The notes under the pieces were generated by a model. That model was not told the DNA's origin and ran no database searches. It saw only the letters and a program-made list of their open reading frames with translations. The translations under genes were made by a program, and so were the position numbers. This document shows, piece after piece, positions 44,200 to 53,642 of a stretch of DNA of 64,000 nt. How positions within the stretch are numbered: position 1 is the stretch's first letter; each line of letters opens with the position of its first letter. This DNA comes from Arenibacter aquaticus (GTDB lineage: Bacteria; Bacteroidota; Bacteroidia; Flavobacteriales; Flavobacteriaceae), in contig NZ_RQPJ01000021.1 of assembly GCF_003957295.1 (NCBI RefSeq), forward strand, positions 294,210 through 358,209, in the 5' to 3' direction.

Positions 44200-45450
44200 A
44201 TGGCCGCAATAGATAAAAAAGTATTGATAATTGGCTGCAATTGGCCAGAGCCCGGTACCACTGCCGCTGGTGGGAGGATGCTTCAGTTGATACGTTTTTT
44301 TCTAAAACAGGATTATGAGCTGACCTTTGCCAGTACGGCTGCAGAAAGCGAATATTCCTATGACCTGGAAAGTATTGGGGTGCGTACACAGTCCATTTTA
44401 CTTAACCATTATAGTTTTGATGAGTTCATTGGACAATTAAATCCCACGGTTGTGCTGTTTGATCGTTTTCTCACCGAGGAGCAGTTTGGCTGGCGTGTAG
44501 CAGAACACTGTCCTCAGGCCATGCGAATACTGGATACCGAAGACCTACATTCCTTGCGAACGGCCAGGCAGTTGTCACATAAAAAAAAGCAACCTTTCTC
44601 CATTAAGAGCTGGTTGGATCAAGACCTTACCAAAAGAGAAATAGCCAGTATCTATCGGAGCGATATTAGTTTGATAATTTCCCTTTATGAAATGGAATTA
44701 TTGACCGAGGAATTGAAATTGGACCCAGATCTTTTGTTGCATCTACCTATGATGTACAATGAAATTGATGTCGAGCAGCGAAAGGATTGGTTGGATTTTG
44801 ATCAAAAAAAAAATTTTATCTGTATTGGTAATGGCAAGCATGCCCCCAATGTAGATGCCATTAAAACCTTAAAGCTGACGATCTGGCCCTTGATCCGTAA
44901 GAGATTGCCTAAAGCTAATCTTTATGTGTACGGAGCTTATTTGCCCCAAGAAATACAGCAAATGCATAAACCAAAAGAGGGCTTTTATGTAATGGGACAT
45001 GCAGCTAATGCCCAGGAAGTAATTACAAGGGCGCGCCTTAGTTTGGCCCCATTGAATTTTGGTGCGGGGATAAAGGGAAAATTGTTGGACAGTATGTTGT
45101 TTGGCACCCCCAGTATTACCACCCATATAGGGGCGGAGGGTATTTGTTTGGACATGCCTTGGAATGGATGCATTGCCAATGCGCCAAAGGACTTTGCCCA
45201 TGCAGCGGTAGAATTATACTTAGACCGCGAGAAATGGCTTATATCCCAAAAAAATGGTATGGATATTATTAATAGCTGCTATGATAAAGCGGTTCTACAA
45301 CAACGGTTGTCCCAAAAAATAGAACAAGTAGGAACAACACTGAACCAACATAGGTCGGGTAATTTTATTGGTGCCATGTTGCTGCACCATTCCATGGCGA
45401 GTACCAAATATATGTCCAAATGGATCACGGCCAAAAACAAGAAAACATAA
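44200..45450 (+). CDS. GT4-like glycosyltransferase
   Basis: 416 residues. The N-terminal Rossmann half contains PEPGTTAAGGRMLQLI, a loop seen in GT4 enzymes. The C-terminal half has GNGKHAPNVDAI, the RARLSLAPLNFGAGIKGK donor loop and MLFGTPSITTHIGAEGI. It would transfer a sugar from a nucleotide donor; acceptor unknown. It lies 9 bp after the helicase gene in the same orientation. Confidence 0.88.
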   Translation: MAAIDKKVLIIGCNWPEPGTTAAGGRMLQLIRFFLKQDYELTFASTAAESEYSYDLESIGVRTQSILLNHYSFDEFIGQLNPTVVLFDRFLTEEQFGWRVAEHCPQAMRILDTEDLHSLRTARQLSHKKKQPFSIKSWLDQDLTKREIASIYRSDISLIISLYEMELLTEELKLDPDLLLHLPMMYNEIDVEQRKDWLDFDQKKNFICIGNGKHAPNVDAIKTLKLTIWPLIRKRLPKANLYVYGAYLPQEIQQMHKPKEGFYVMGHAANAQEVITRARLSLAPLNFGAGIKGKLLDSMLFGTPSITTHIGAEGICLDMPWNGCIANAPKDFAHAAVELYLDREKWLISQKNGMDIINSCYDKAVLQQRLSQKIEQVGTTLNQHRSGNFIGAMLLHHSMASTKYMSKWITAKNKKT

Positions 45451-45506
45451 TTCTGGGACGCTTGGGCTATAATGGACAAGTGCACCACAAATTTACCAAA
45501 GTGTGT

Positions 45507-45514
45507 TATCTTTG
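45507..45514 (+). promoter_or_regulatory. putative -7 box of menB
   Basis: TATCTTTG fits TAnnTTTG, 22 bp upstream of the menB ATG. Confidence 0.55.
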
Positions 45515-45536
45515 GTATTGTTAATACTATTTTGAA

Positions 45537-46382
45537 ATGCAAAAAAAAATTGATTGGAAGGTTGTAAGGGAATTTGAAGATATTACTTATAAGAAATGCG
45601 GGGGTGTGGCCCGAATAGCATTTAATAGGCCCAATGTAAGAAATGCTTTTAGGCCAAAAACTACCAGTGAACTCTATCAGGCATTTTACGATGCCCAGGA
45701 AGATACCAGTATTGGGGTGGTTCTTCTTTCCGCGGAAGGCCCCTCTACCAAAGACGGCGTTTATTCCTTCTGTAGTGGAGGCGACCAAAAGGCCAGAGGC
45801 CATAAGGGTTACGTAGGGGAAGATGGTATGCACCGTTTAAATATCTTGGAGGTACAACGTCTTATCAGGTTTATGCCAAAAGTGGTTATAGCTGTAGTGC
45901 CTGGATGGGCAGTTGGAGGAGGACACAGTCTTCATGTGGTGTGTGACCTTACCTTGGCCAGCAAGGAACACGCTATATTTAAGCAGACAGATGCCGATGT
46001 AACCAGTTTTGACGGCGGATACGGATCGGCCTATTTGGCAAAAATGGTGGGACAGAAAAAGGCAAGGGAGATATTTTTCCTCGGTAGAAATTACTCAGCT
46101 CAGGAGGCCTTGGAAATGGGCATGGTAAATGCAGTGATTCCCCATGAAGAACTGGAGGATACGGCCTATGATTGGGCCCAGGAAATTCTGGAAAAATCGC
46201 CTACCTCCATTAAAATGCTAAAATTCGCCATGAACCTAACAGACGATGGTATGGTAGGACAGCAAGTGTTTGCCGGGGAGGCAACCAGGTTGGCCTATAT
46301 GACGGAAGAAGCCAAAGAGGGACGGAACGCCTTCCTTGAAAAACGCAAGCCCAATTTTGATAAGAACAGTTGGATCCCTTAA
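45537..46382 (+). CDS. menB: 1,4-dihydroxy-2-naphthoyl-CoA synthase
   Basis: 281 residues of crotonase fold. The MenB-specific parts are clear: NRPNVRNAFRP, FCSGGDQKARG with the oxyanion Gly, GWAVGGGHSLH, QTDADVTSFDGGYGS and the C-terminal EGRNAFLEKRKPNF. It closes the naphthoquinone ring in menaquinone synthesis. Other men genes are not in this window. Own promoter box, terminator 46 bp downstream. Confidence 0.97.
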   Translation: MQKKIDWKVVREFEDITYKKCGGVARIAFNRPNVRNAFRPKTTSELYQAFYDAQEDTSIGVVLLSAEGPSTKDGVYSFCSGGDQKARGHKGYVGEDGMHRLNILEVQRLIRFMPKVVIAVVPGWAVGGGHSLHVVCDLTLASKEHAIFKQTDADVTSFDGGYGSAYLAKMVGQKKAREIFFLGRNYSAQEALEMGMVNAVIPHEELEDTAYDWAQEILEKSPTSIKMLKFAMNLTDDGMVGQQVFAGEATRLAYMTEEAKEGRNAFLEKRKPNFDKNSWIP

Positions 46383-46427
46383 ATAAAAGGCAGTTTGGTA
46401 TTTGTAGTTTCATGAATACCCAAAACT

Positions 46428-46462
46428 AAAAAGAGCCTTGTCTTTAGAAACAAGGCTCTTTT
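46428..46462 (+). terminator. intrinsic terminator after menB
   Basis: AAAAGAGCCTTGT and its complement form a 13-bp stem with an 8-base loop followed by TTTT. The A-run on the left would also let it work on the other strand. Confidence 0.88.
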
Positions 46463-46642
46463 ACGAGAACACTATATGAAAATGAAAAAAATTATTACTT
46501 CGTTATTACATTGCTAATGTAGGGGAGAAGTACATTACAAGGAAACTATTGTTGTGAACTGATGTATAATTGTGGTATAGGTAGGGAAAATTGTTATCAG
46601 TCCTCCTAAAAAAACTAATTTTTAAATTATCAATACTAGATC

Positions 46643-47260
46643 ATGGGGTTCAAAAAAATCCAGGAAGAGTTAATAGAAGCATTGGATGTAGCAGGTTTTA
46701 AGGAGCCTCTGCCATTCCAAAAGAGGGTTTTGTCCCAAATTAAAGGGGGAGCAAGTATCTTTGGAATTGCCCCTAAGGGAGCGGGCAAGACTACCGCCAT
46801 AGTTATAAGTACCTTGCAAAAATTGAATTGTGCGGCCTTTGAGGAAGCTCCCAGGGCATTGATCTATGTTAAGGACAAGGAGGCAGCTTTGTCTTTGGAG
46901 GCAACTTTTAAAAGATTTACCAAACGCATGGACTTGCGTATATATCCCGTATATGAGGAACATAATATTGAAGCCCAAAGAAATGATATTTTTGAAGGGG
47001 TAGATGTTGTTATTGCCACGCCCAAAAGGCTAAGCAAGCTCTTTTACCTAAATGGGATAAACCTTGGGAAATTGAAATTATTTGTGGTAGACGACGCGGA
47101 ATTTTTGTCCAAACCCAGTCCATTTTCCGATGTCATCCGTATCCCCGAGAGTTTGGATAGGTGTCAGTATCTTATTTTTTCTTCCAAGTTTGATGCCCGA
47201 ATGGAACGTATGCAGGAATTGTTTATGGCCAATGCACTAATTGTAAAAGCTGGTAAATAG
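46643..47260 (+). CDS. orphan DEAD-helicase-like N-terminal RecA domain
   Basis: 205 residues, only the first RecA lobe of a DEAD-box helicase. Q-motif-like PLPFQKRVL at 23-31, P-loop PKGAGKTT at 44-51 and TPKRL in motif Ib are conserved. Motif II reads VDDAEFL (149-155) instead of DEAD, and motif III is SSK (180-182) instead of SAT. There is no second lobe and the frame ends naturally, so it is not a visible truncation. It probably cannot unwind alone and may be a regulator or a partner. It lies end to end with topB, 12 bp apart and convergent. Confidence 0.8.
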   Translation: MGFKKIQEELIEALDVAGFKEPLPFQKRVLSQIKGGASIFGIAPKGAGKTTAIVISTLQKLNCAAFEEAPRALIYVKDKEAALSLEATFKRFTKRMDLRIYPVYEEHNIEAQRNDIFEGVDVVIATPKRLSKLFYLNGINLGKLKLFVVDDAEFLSKPSPFSDVIRIPESLDRCQYLIFSSKFDARMERMQELFMANALIVKAGK

Positions 47261-47272
47261 GGTTTTTGGACT

Positions 47273-49567
47273 CTACTGCTCCCCGTTTAGAATAGCAAGA
47301 ACCAAGGATTTTGTCAAAGGTTTGTTGGCAGCTTTTGTTTTTACCTCCTCAAAGGAAACCCTAAAATCACATCCATTGTCATGGTTACTACATCCGTATG
47401 AGGTTCTCCCTTTTACAATATGCCCCACATTACATTTGGGACAACTAGGGAGGGTATCCTTCTTATTGGCTATCTTTTTGGGTTCCAGAACTAATTTATA
47501 GTGTTCATTAAATCGAACAAGTCCTTCCTGCTCCTTGCCATCCTCCTGCTTAAAGCCCTTTAAATTTACGGTACAATCCTTTTCCAAGAGCCTGATGAAC
47601 TGCTTTTCCGATATTTTCTTCCCGTAAACATAGAATGGCAATAGAAAATCACATCCGCTTTTATAGGAGCTGCAACCATAGGCAGATTTTCCTTTTAAGA
47701 GTCTGCCCTTTTTACACTTGGGGCAGGTTTGCCCTACCACTGTTTTTGTCTTTTTTTTAGTTTTTGAAACTTCTTTTTTTTGCTCCACCTTGGTTTGGGA
47801 AATATTGGCGCGGGTGGTCTCACTACGTACCTCATAGACTAAGTTGTCCACCATTTTTTTCATATTCCTTATGAATAGGGAGGGGCTGTACAATCCTTTT
47901 TCTATATCTTTTAATTGTTTTTCCCATAGACCGGTAAGTTCTGCCGATTTTAGTAATTCGTTCTGAATAGTTTCAATTAATTGAATTCCCGTTACCGTTG
48001 GCAGTACCTGTTTTTTGTTTCGTTTAATATACTTGCGTTTAAACAGCGTTTCTATGATATTGGCTCGGGTAGAAGGCCTCCCTATACCATTTTCTTTCAT
48101 AAGTTCGCGCATTTCTTCATCATCAACCTGCTTGCCGGCGGTCTCCATTGCTCTTAACAAGGTGGCTTCGGTATATTGTTTTGGAGGCTTGGTCTGTTTT
48201 TCCATGAAGGATGGTTCATGAGGCCCTTTTTCCCCTTTAACAAAAACAGGTAACAGACCTGCTTCTTTTTTTTCTTTGGTGGCTGGTGTCTCAAATACAA
48301 CCCGCCACCCTTTTTTTAATATTTCCTTGCCGGTTGTTTTAAAGGAGATATTGGTAACCTTTCCTATTACCGTTGTATTGGAAACCTCGCAATCGTCATA
48401 AAAAACAGCTATAAACCGTTTAACAATACTGTCATAGACCTGTAGTTGGGGGCCTGCCAAATTCATTTCAACACCTGTGGGTATAATAGCATGGTGGTCC
48501 GTAACCTTTTTATCGTTAAAAACTTTGGCAGATTTCTTAATTTTTTTTGTCAATAGGGGTGCGGTCAAGGATTGGTACTGACTTAAATCCTTAAATATTC
48601 CTGCCACTTTAGGGTATACGTCGTTGGGAAGGAAAGTAGTGTCTACCCTGGGATAGGTAACAACTTTTTGTTCGTATAATTTCTGTACAATCTTAAGTGT
48701 TTCTTCGGCTGTTAATCCAAATTTTGTATTGCAATGCACCTGCAGTCCGGTGAGGTCAAACAATTTAGGGGCATATTCCTTGCCTTTCTTCTTGGTAATG
48801 GATATTATTTCAAAATCGTGCTTCTTAACCTCATCGGCTACAACCTGCCCTTCTTCCTGCTTTAAAAAACGTCCCTCTTCGTAGTTAAACACAGTGTCCC
48901 TATATACGGTCTGCAATTCCCAATAGGGCTGAGGTTTAAAGTTTTCAATTTCCGTAAACCTTTTTACCACCATGGCCAAAGTAGGGGTTTGTACCCGCCC
49001 TATGGATAGCACTTGTTTATACCCGCCGTGTTTCACCGTATAGAGTCGTGTTGCATTCATTCCCAGCAGCCAATCGCCAATAGCCCTGGAAAACCCGGCA
49101 TAATAAAGATTGTCGTACTCCTCAGAGGGTCTTAACTTGGAAAAACCTTCTTTAATGGCTTCGGTGGTCAAGGAGGAGATCCATAACCGTTTTACTTCCC
49201 CATCGTAGTTAGCCTGATGCATAACCCAGCGCTGAATAAGTTCCCCTTCCTGTCCCGCATCCCCGCAATTGATGACCAGCTCTGCTTTTTCAAAAAGACC
49301 CTTAACAATATTAAACTGTTTTTGTATCCCACTGTTATCTACCACCTTGGTTTTAAACTTTTCGGGGAGCATGGGTAAATTATTGAGGTCCCAGCTTTTC
49401 CAATGGGGCTTATAGTCATTGGGCTCAAATAAGGTACATAGATGCCCAAAGGTAAAAGTTACCGCATAACCATTACCTTCAAAATAACCATCGTGTTTGG
49501 TGTTGGCACCTAAGACTTGGGCAATTTCACGGGCAACGCTTGGTTTTTCTGCAATACAAACCTTCAC
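47273..49567 (-). CDS. topB: DNA topoisomerase III-type enzyme
   Basis: 764 residues starting at GTG (49565-49567). An N-terminal Toprim domain (EKPSVARE near 7-14, INCGDAGQEGELI with the acidic pair) is followed by the type IA core. The active-site region is VVTYPRVDTTFLP with the Tyr before PRVDT. GRVQTPTLAMVV and GRPSTRANI are further type IA marks. The C-terminal part carries two zinc-ribbon-like repeats (CPKCKKG...CSSYKSGC and CPKCNVG...CSNHDNGC). It relaxes or decatenates DNA. Confidence 0.93.
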   Translation of the reverse strand: MKVCIAEKPSVAREIAQVLGANTKHDGYFEGNGYAVTFTFGHLCTLFEPNDYKPHWKSWDLNNLPMLPEKFKTKVVDNSGIQKQFNIVKGLFEKAELVINCGDAGQEGELIQRWVMHQANYDGEVKRLWISSLTTEAIKEGFSKLRPSEEYDNLYYAGFSRAIGDWLLGMNATRLYTVKHGGYKQVLSIGRVQTPTLAMVVKRFTEIENFKPQPYWELQTVYRDTVFNYEEGRFLKQEEGQVVADEVKKHDFEIISITKKKGKEYAPKLFDLTGLQVHCNTKFGLTAEETLKIVQKLYEQKVVTYPRVDTTFLPNDVYPKVAGIFKDLSQYQSLTAPLLTKKIKKSAKVFNDKKVTDHHAIIPTGVEMNLAGPQLQVYDSIVKRFIAVFYDDCEVSNTTVIGKVTNISFKTTGKEILKKGWRVVFETPATKEKKEAGLLPVFVKGEKGPHEPSFMEKQTKPPKQYTEATLLRAMETAGKQVDDEEMRELMKENGIGRPSTRANIIETLFKRKYIKRNKKQVLPTVTGIQLIETIQNELLKSAELTGLWEKQLKDIEKGLYSPSLFIRNMKKMVDNLVYEVRSETTRANISQTKVEQKKEVSKTKKKTKTVVGQTCPKCKKGRLLKGKSAYGCSSYKSGCDFLLPFYVYGKKISEKQFIRLLEKDCTVNLKGFKQEDGKEQEGLVRFNEHYKLVLEPKKIANKKDTLPSCPKCNVGHIVKGRTSYGCSNHDNGCDFRVSFEEVKTKAANKPLTKSLVLAILNGEQ

Positions 49568-50019
49568 TTATTAGGGTTTTGTTAGGGGGTGCAAAATACT
49601 TAATTTAAACCGAATCTTCATAGGTCCTTAAAAGTGGATTTTAGTCCTTATGTGTTAATTTTATTGGTCACTATAACCTAATGTGATATAGTGCAGGAAG
49701 AGTAGGCCAACAACTTTAGGGCTCTGGAAAGTTGTGGGGCCATAGGCGGAAAGAGGGATTTACAATTAGAAAAAAAAGGATGTATGCTGTATTAATTGCG
49801 ATTTATAGGGGTAACGGGACCAATTTTGAATGGAAAGCAATATATTTATAGAGGATGTGAAAATGAAGAAGCGAGACAATTAGAAGTAAAAATCCAAACT
49901 GAAGGTTTGGATCAGTAAAGGGGTTGTTGTACCCTAAGGCATTAGGTGGTGCAAGGTGTAATAAAGACAATGCCGGAAGATTTGGGAATGTTTTAGTAAA
50001 CCATATTTAATATAAATAG
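49568..50019. other. intergenic stretch without a supported gene
   Basis: 452 bp between topB and the DUF1080 gene. It holds a small inverted repeat (CAACTTT ... AAAGTTG near 49708-49735) and a 23-residue open frame at 49780-49851 without any supporting feature. Nothing else was recognised. Confidence 0.5.
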
Positions 50020-50706
50020 ATGAAAAGTAAACACCTTGTTTTAATGGCTTTTTGTTGCCTAATGAGTTGTAATTCCCCATCCCCTAAAAGCCTCTTCAAT
50101 GGAAGGGATTTGGATGGATGGCATGTAGATGTCCCTGAAATGGATAAGGACCCCAATGCTATAAATCCCTTTATCATAAGGGATGGCCTACTGGTAAGTT
50201 TGGGGAAACCTCAAGGGCATCTTATTACCGATGCCGTTTATAGTAATTTTAGATTGGAAGTGGAGTATAGGTTTGCGGGTGAACCAGGAAATTGTGGTGT
50301 GTTGGTCTTTGCCTCTACTCCCAGATCGCTGTATGATATGTTCCCTAAATCTATAGAGGTGCAAATGATGCACAAGAATGCAGGGGATTTTTGGTGCATT
50401 GTGCAGGATATTAGTACCGATAATATGGAAGAAAGAAGAGGGCCAAAAAAAGACTGGGGTATTACCGAAGGCAAGTTGAGGAGGATAAAGAACCTTACGG
50501 ACGGGTCCGAAAAACCTTTGGGAGAATGGAATTCCATGACCATAGAGTGCCTTAACAATGAAATAAAGGTATGGGTAAATGGCGATTTGGTTAACCATGG
50601 TTACAATGCCACGGCAAACAGTGGACAAATAGCACTTCAGGCCGAAGGTGCGGAAGTAGAATTTAGAAAAGTCTTTCTCACCCCGATTACCTCGCTGACC
50701 CCATAA
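50020..50706 (+). CDS. lipoprotein of the DUF1080 (3-keto-disaccharide hydrolase) family
   Basis: 228 residues. Lipoprotein signal with lipobox LMSC (Cys17). The mature part is a jelly-roll of the DUF1080 type: LFNGRDLDGWH near 25-35, FRLEVEYRF, PKSIEVQM and the final EFRKVFLTP strand. The family is related to concanavalin-like lectins, and several members hydrolyse 3-keto-glycosides. It is probably on the outer membrane and helps sugar use, though no polysaccharide locus surrounds it. Confidence 0.88.
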   Translation: MKSKHLVLMAFCCLMSCNSPSPKSLFNGRDLDGWHVDVPEMDKDPNAINPFIIRDGLLVSLGKPQGHLITDAVYSNFRLEVEYRFAGEPGNCGVLVFASTPRSLYDMFPKSIEVQMMHKNAGDFWCIVQDISTDNMEERRGPKKDWGITEGKLRRIKNLTDGSEKPLGEWNSMTIECLNNEIKVWVNGDLVNHGYNATANSGQIALQAEGAEVEFRKVFLTPITSLTP

Positions 50707-50828
50707 ATTTCATTATTGGTACTTGGTGTAGGCGAACGTTTTTCTTGGATTAGGTCACTTTAGTGTCCTTAAAGTAGCTTTTTGTATCTTATACGTATTG
50801 GTTTTTTGCCACTGCAATTATAAATAAG

Positions 50829-51527
50829 ATGAATGTAAAGCTTCTTTTTTTACTCACTTTTCTTCTCTTGGGCTTCAATTTCCTAGAGGCCCAGGACCAA
50901 TATTTCAAGAAAAGGAAAGAAATGGTGAATACTCAGCTTCAGGATCGTGGAATAAGGAATCCCGCCACCCTTTATGCCATGTTAAATGTACCTCGACATC
51001 AATTTGTTCCTCAAGAACTTGTTGAGCATGCCTATTCTGATGGTCCCTTGCCTATTGGTTACGGGCAAACAATTTCCCAACCCTATATAGTAGCCTTTAT
51101 GACCGAAACATTGAATTTAAGGTCATCGGATAGGGTATTGGAAATAGGTACGGGTTCGGGATATCAAGCAGCAGTGTTGGGTAAAATTGTAGATTCCGTG
51201 TACAGCATAGAAATTGTGGAGGAGTTGGCTCTTGCATCTAAAAATAGATTGGAGAAGCTGGGCTTTGACAATGTAATGGTTAAATGGGGAGACGGGTACC
51301 ATGGTTGGCCACAAAAAGCTCCTTTTGATGCCATCATGGTAACAGCTGGGGCTGATTCTGTTCCACAGCCCTTATTGGACCAGTTGAAAATCGGCGGGCG
51401 TATGATTATTCCTGTGAGGACCAAGGAACATATTACCCAATTGGTAAAAGTGACCAAAAAAAAGGATAAAATTGTCACCAGAAAACTAATTCCGGTCCGG
51501 TTTGTGCCCTTTACAAGGAACAATTGA
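50829..51527 (+). CDS. pcm: exported protein-L-isoaspartate O-methyltransferase
   Basis: 232 residues. A signal peptide (hydrophobic 5-17, likely cleavage after EAQ near 22) precedes a full PCMT domain. RHQFVPQE, the PYIVAFMTE segment and the SAM loop VLEIGTGSGYQAAVL are present, and the C-terminal RKLIPVRFVPF is typical. PCMT repairs isoaspartyl damage in proteins using SAM. The export signal is the odd point: SAM would have to be available outside the cytoplasm, or the signal acts as an anchor. Confidence 0.9.
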   Translation: MNVKLLFLLTFLLLGFNFLEAQDQYFKKRKEMVNTQLQDRGIRNPATLYAMLNVPRHQFVPQELVEHAYSDGPLPIGYGQTISQPYIVAFMTETLNLRSSDRVLEIGTGSGYQAAVLGKIVDSVYSIEIVEELALASKNRLEKLGFDNVMVKWGDGYHGWPQKAPFDAIMVTAGADSVPQPLLDQLKIGGRMIIPVRTKEHITQLVKVTKKKDKIVTRKLIPVRFVPFTRNN

Positions 51528-51617
51528 TTTTTATGGGAGTTGATGGTATATAGGGGCATTTTTTACCAGAATTGCAATATGGTATAAACAGGGTTTATTT
51601 GATAATCTATAACAGCA

Positions 51618-52193
51618 CTATAAGAGCAAATTGTCTAAAGGTGTTATATTTCCAGGGCACAGATCTTCTAGCAGAATATTTCCTATTCGTACTCTTATGA
51701 GGCGCAGGGTAGGAAAACCTACAGCGGCGGTCATTTTTCTAACTTGTCTAAACTTTCCTTCGGTAATAGTGATGCTTATCCAAGAAGAAGGACGGTGTCT
51801 TCCAGCCCTTATCCGCTTATCCGGTTCCGCTAAGGCAGGTAAGCTGTGTAACCTGCGAACGGTAGAGGGTTTAGTCTTATATTTTATACCGTGGAACCCA
51901 ATTTGCACCCCTTGGCCCAATGTAATGATGGCTTCCTCCGTGATTTCCCCGTCTAACTGCACATAATATTCCTTCTGCACACCTGAGCGATTTATATGAT
52001 CACTAAGTTTTCCGTTGGTGGTAAGTAGGAGCAAACCTTCAGATTTTTCATCGAGCCGCCCAATGGGCATAATACCATCAGGTAAATTATAGAGTTCACT
52101 TAAAAACCGTTTGTTCCGGGATTCCTTGGCATCATTGGAATGTAATTGGCTGAGCATGCCAAAGGGTTTGTAAATTTTAAAATGAAGGTGCAT
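51618..52193 (-). CDS. RluE/RsuA-family pseudouridine synthase
   Basis: 191 residues from the ATG at 52191-52193; the frame extends 57 bp further, but the ATG gives MHLHFKIYKPFGMLSQ, the usual beginning without an S4 domain. The catalytic Asp is in GRLDEKSEGLLLLTTNG. KEYYVQLDG and EGKFRQVRKM follow. By length and lack of S4 it is closest to RluE, which modifies U2457 of 23S rRNA in E. coli; the target here is inferred. Confidence 0.88.
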   Translation of the reverse strand: MHLHFKIYKPFGMLSQLHSNDAKESRNKRFLSELYNLPDGIMPIGRLDEKSEGLLLLTTNGKLSDHINRSGVQKEYYVQLDGEITEEAIITLGQGVQIGFHGIKYKTKPSTVRRLHSLPALAEPDKRIRAGRHRPSSWISITITEGKFRQVRKMTAAVGFPTLRLIRVRIGNILLEDLCPGNITPLDNLLL

Positions 52194-52334
52194 GGATTCC
52201 TTATATGCGGGGGTGGTTTTTATCAGATTTATTCTGTTTGCAAAGTTCACTATTTTTTTAAAGCCATACGAGGGTCGAGCTAAATATTTTGATAAGCCCG
52301 TTATAACATGATACGTCTATTAGGACAGCAGACT

Positions 52335-53642
52335 TTAATCCACAGCTTTGGCGTGTAGCAATTCCATTCCGGTGGAGGAACGCGGTTTAAATCCGGTCCA
52401 ATCCTCCTCATTGGAATTTTCCTGTATCTCCAAATATTTTGAATAATCTTTTTGTTTAAGGTGAATCCCCAAAAAGGCTGTTAAGAAATGTTGGTTAACG
52501 TTATTTATTTTTCGCTCATCCCAGCTTGGTTCGGCATATCTATAGTATTCATCAATATGTAGGCCTTCTTTTAAGGATTCCACAGGTGGTGGATTGGGAG
52601 CTACATTATGTCTGGCATTTTTATAAGTTAGTAGGTAGCGGTTAGCATTTACGGCTCCACTATAAATAGCTTTGATACCTTTCTCGTAACCGGAAATGTC
52701 ATCTTGATCGCCAGCAATAAAAAAGGTGGGTGTTTCAAGGCCTTTTAAACCGTTCATATCCCAGACCCCCCGCTCCATTCCCCATGGAGCAAAAGCCACT
52801 ACTGCTTTTATCCTCGGGTCTACTTTATGATATTCGGGATTGCTCATAGTCAGTTTACTTATAGCGTTGCTGCCCCCGGTCATTTGTGTAAAAAAACCGG
52901 CGAGACCATCACTGTATCCGGCTCCGGCCACATTCAAAACCCCATAACCACCCATGGAATAACCAATGATGCCAATATTTTCTGAATCTATCATGCCGGA
53001 TAAAATATGTTGCCTTCCATTTTTACCTATATCGGCCATCTCTTTTAAAATAAAGGAGATATCCTTGGCTCGGTTTAACAAAGTGCTGTGAAAAGCATTG
53101 GCGTCCTTAAAAGTAGATTCGGTATGGTCTATGGCCACTACCACATAGCCTTTGGAGGCTAAATTTTCGGTGAGATAGGTCATAAGAAATCTGGATCCCA
53201 CATATCCATGGGACACGATCAATAGAGGAAAAGGTCCGTTCATGGTCAATGGAGAGGCATCTCTAGCCGCCCTACCATTAAAGGTGAAGGGCATTAATGG
53301 CCTTAAGGAATCATTGGCAGTGCCCATCACTTCATTGTAGGTGACAAATTCTTCAATTCCCTTGTCCAAATTAGCCGGGTACCAGACCTCCACTGTTAAT
53401 GGCCGATCGTAAAGGGGGGCTGCACCGTTTTTGGACTTTAAGATATCTACCTGGTCCTTATTTACGAATTGCAAACTTTTGACCCCTACCTTATAGTCGC
53501 CTCTAATGGCCAACTCAGGAGCATCTGGAAGTGGGTCTCCATATATAAAGGAACTGGTCTGGGCATATAGTGTGCCGCTGAGAATAAAAATAACAAGTGA
53601 GATTGTATAAAGAATAGCCGGGTGTGGAAAGGTTTTTTTCAT
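52335..53642 (-). CDS. exported alpha/beta hydrolase
   Basis: 435 residues from the ATG at 53640-53642, which begins a signal peptide (hydrophobic region, cleavage after YAQ near 28). The mature part is an alpha/beta hydrolase with nucleophile Ser in GYSMGGYG and oxyanion region VSHGYVGSR. A catalytic Asp is likely in AGDQDDISG and His in ARHNVAP. It resembles PAF-acetylhydrolase / chlorophyllase-like enzymes. Substrate unknown, probably an ester. The next gene on the other strand starts about 290 bp away. Confidence 0.85.
   Translation of the reverse strand: MKKTFPHPAILYTISLVIFILSGTLYAQTSSFIYGDPLPDAPELAIRGDYKVGVKSLQFVNKDQVDILKSKNGAAPLYDRPLTVEVWYPANLDKGIEEFVTYNEVMGTANDSLRPLMPFTFNGRAARDASPLTMNGPFPLLIVSHGYVGSRFLMTYLTENLASKGYVVVAIDHTESTFKDANAFHSTLLNRAKDISFILKEMADIGKNGRQHILSGMIDSENIGIIGYSMGGYGVLNVAGAGYSDGLAGFFTQMTGGSNAISKLTMSNPEYHKVDPRIKAVVAFAPWGMERGVWDMNGLKGLETPTFFIAGDQDDISGYEKGIKAIYSGAVNANRYLLTYKNARHNVAPNPPPVESLKEGLHIDEYYRYAEPSWDERKINNVNQHFLTAFLGIHLKQKDYSKYLEIQENSNEEDWTGFKPRSSTGMELLHAKAVD

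Noticed and set aside
45279-45833. A 184-codon minus-strand frame over the glycosyltransferase / menB junction
   Set aside because: It overlaps the well-supported menB coding sequence and the menB promoter box, and its translation has no recognisable pattern.
49780-49851. A 23-residue frame in the topB to DUF1080 gap
   Set aside because: No paralogue, promoter box, signal peptide or conserved motif supports it, unlike the micro-ORF pair at 40526-40762.
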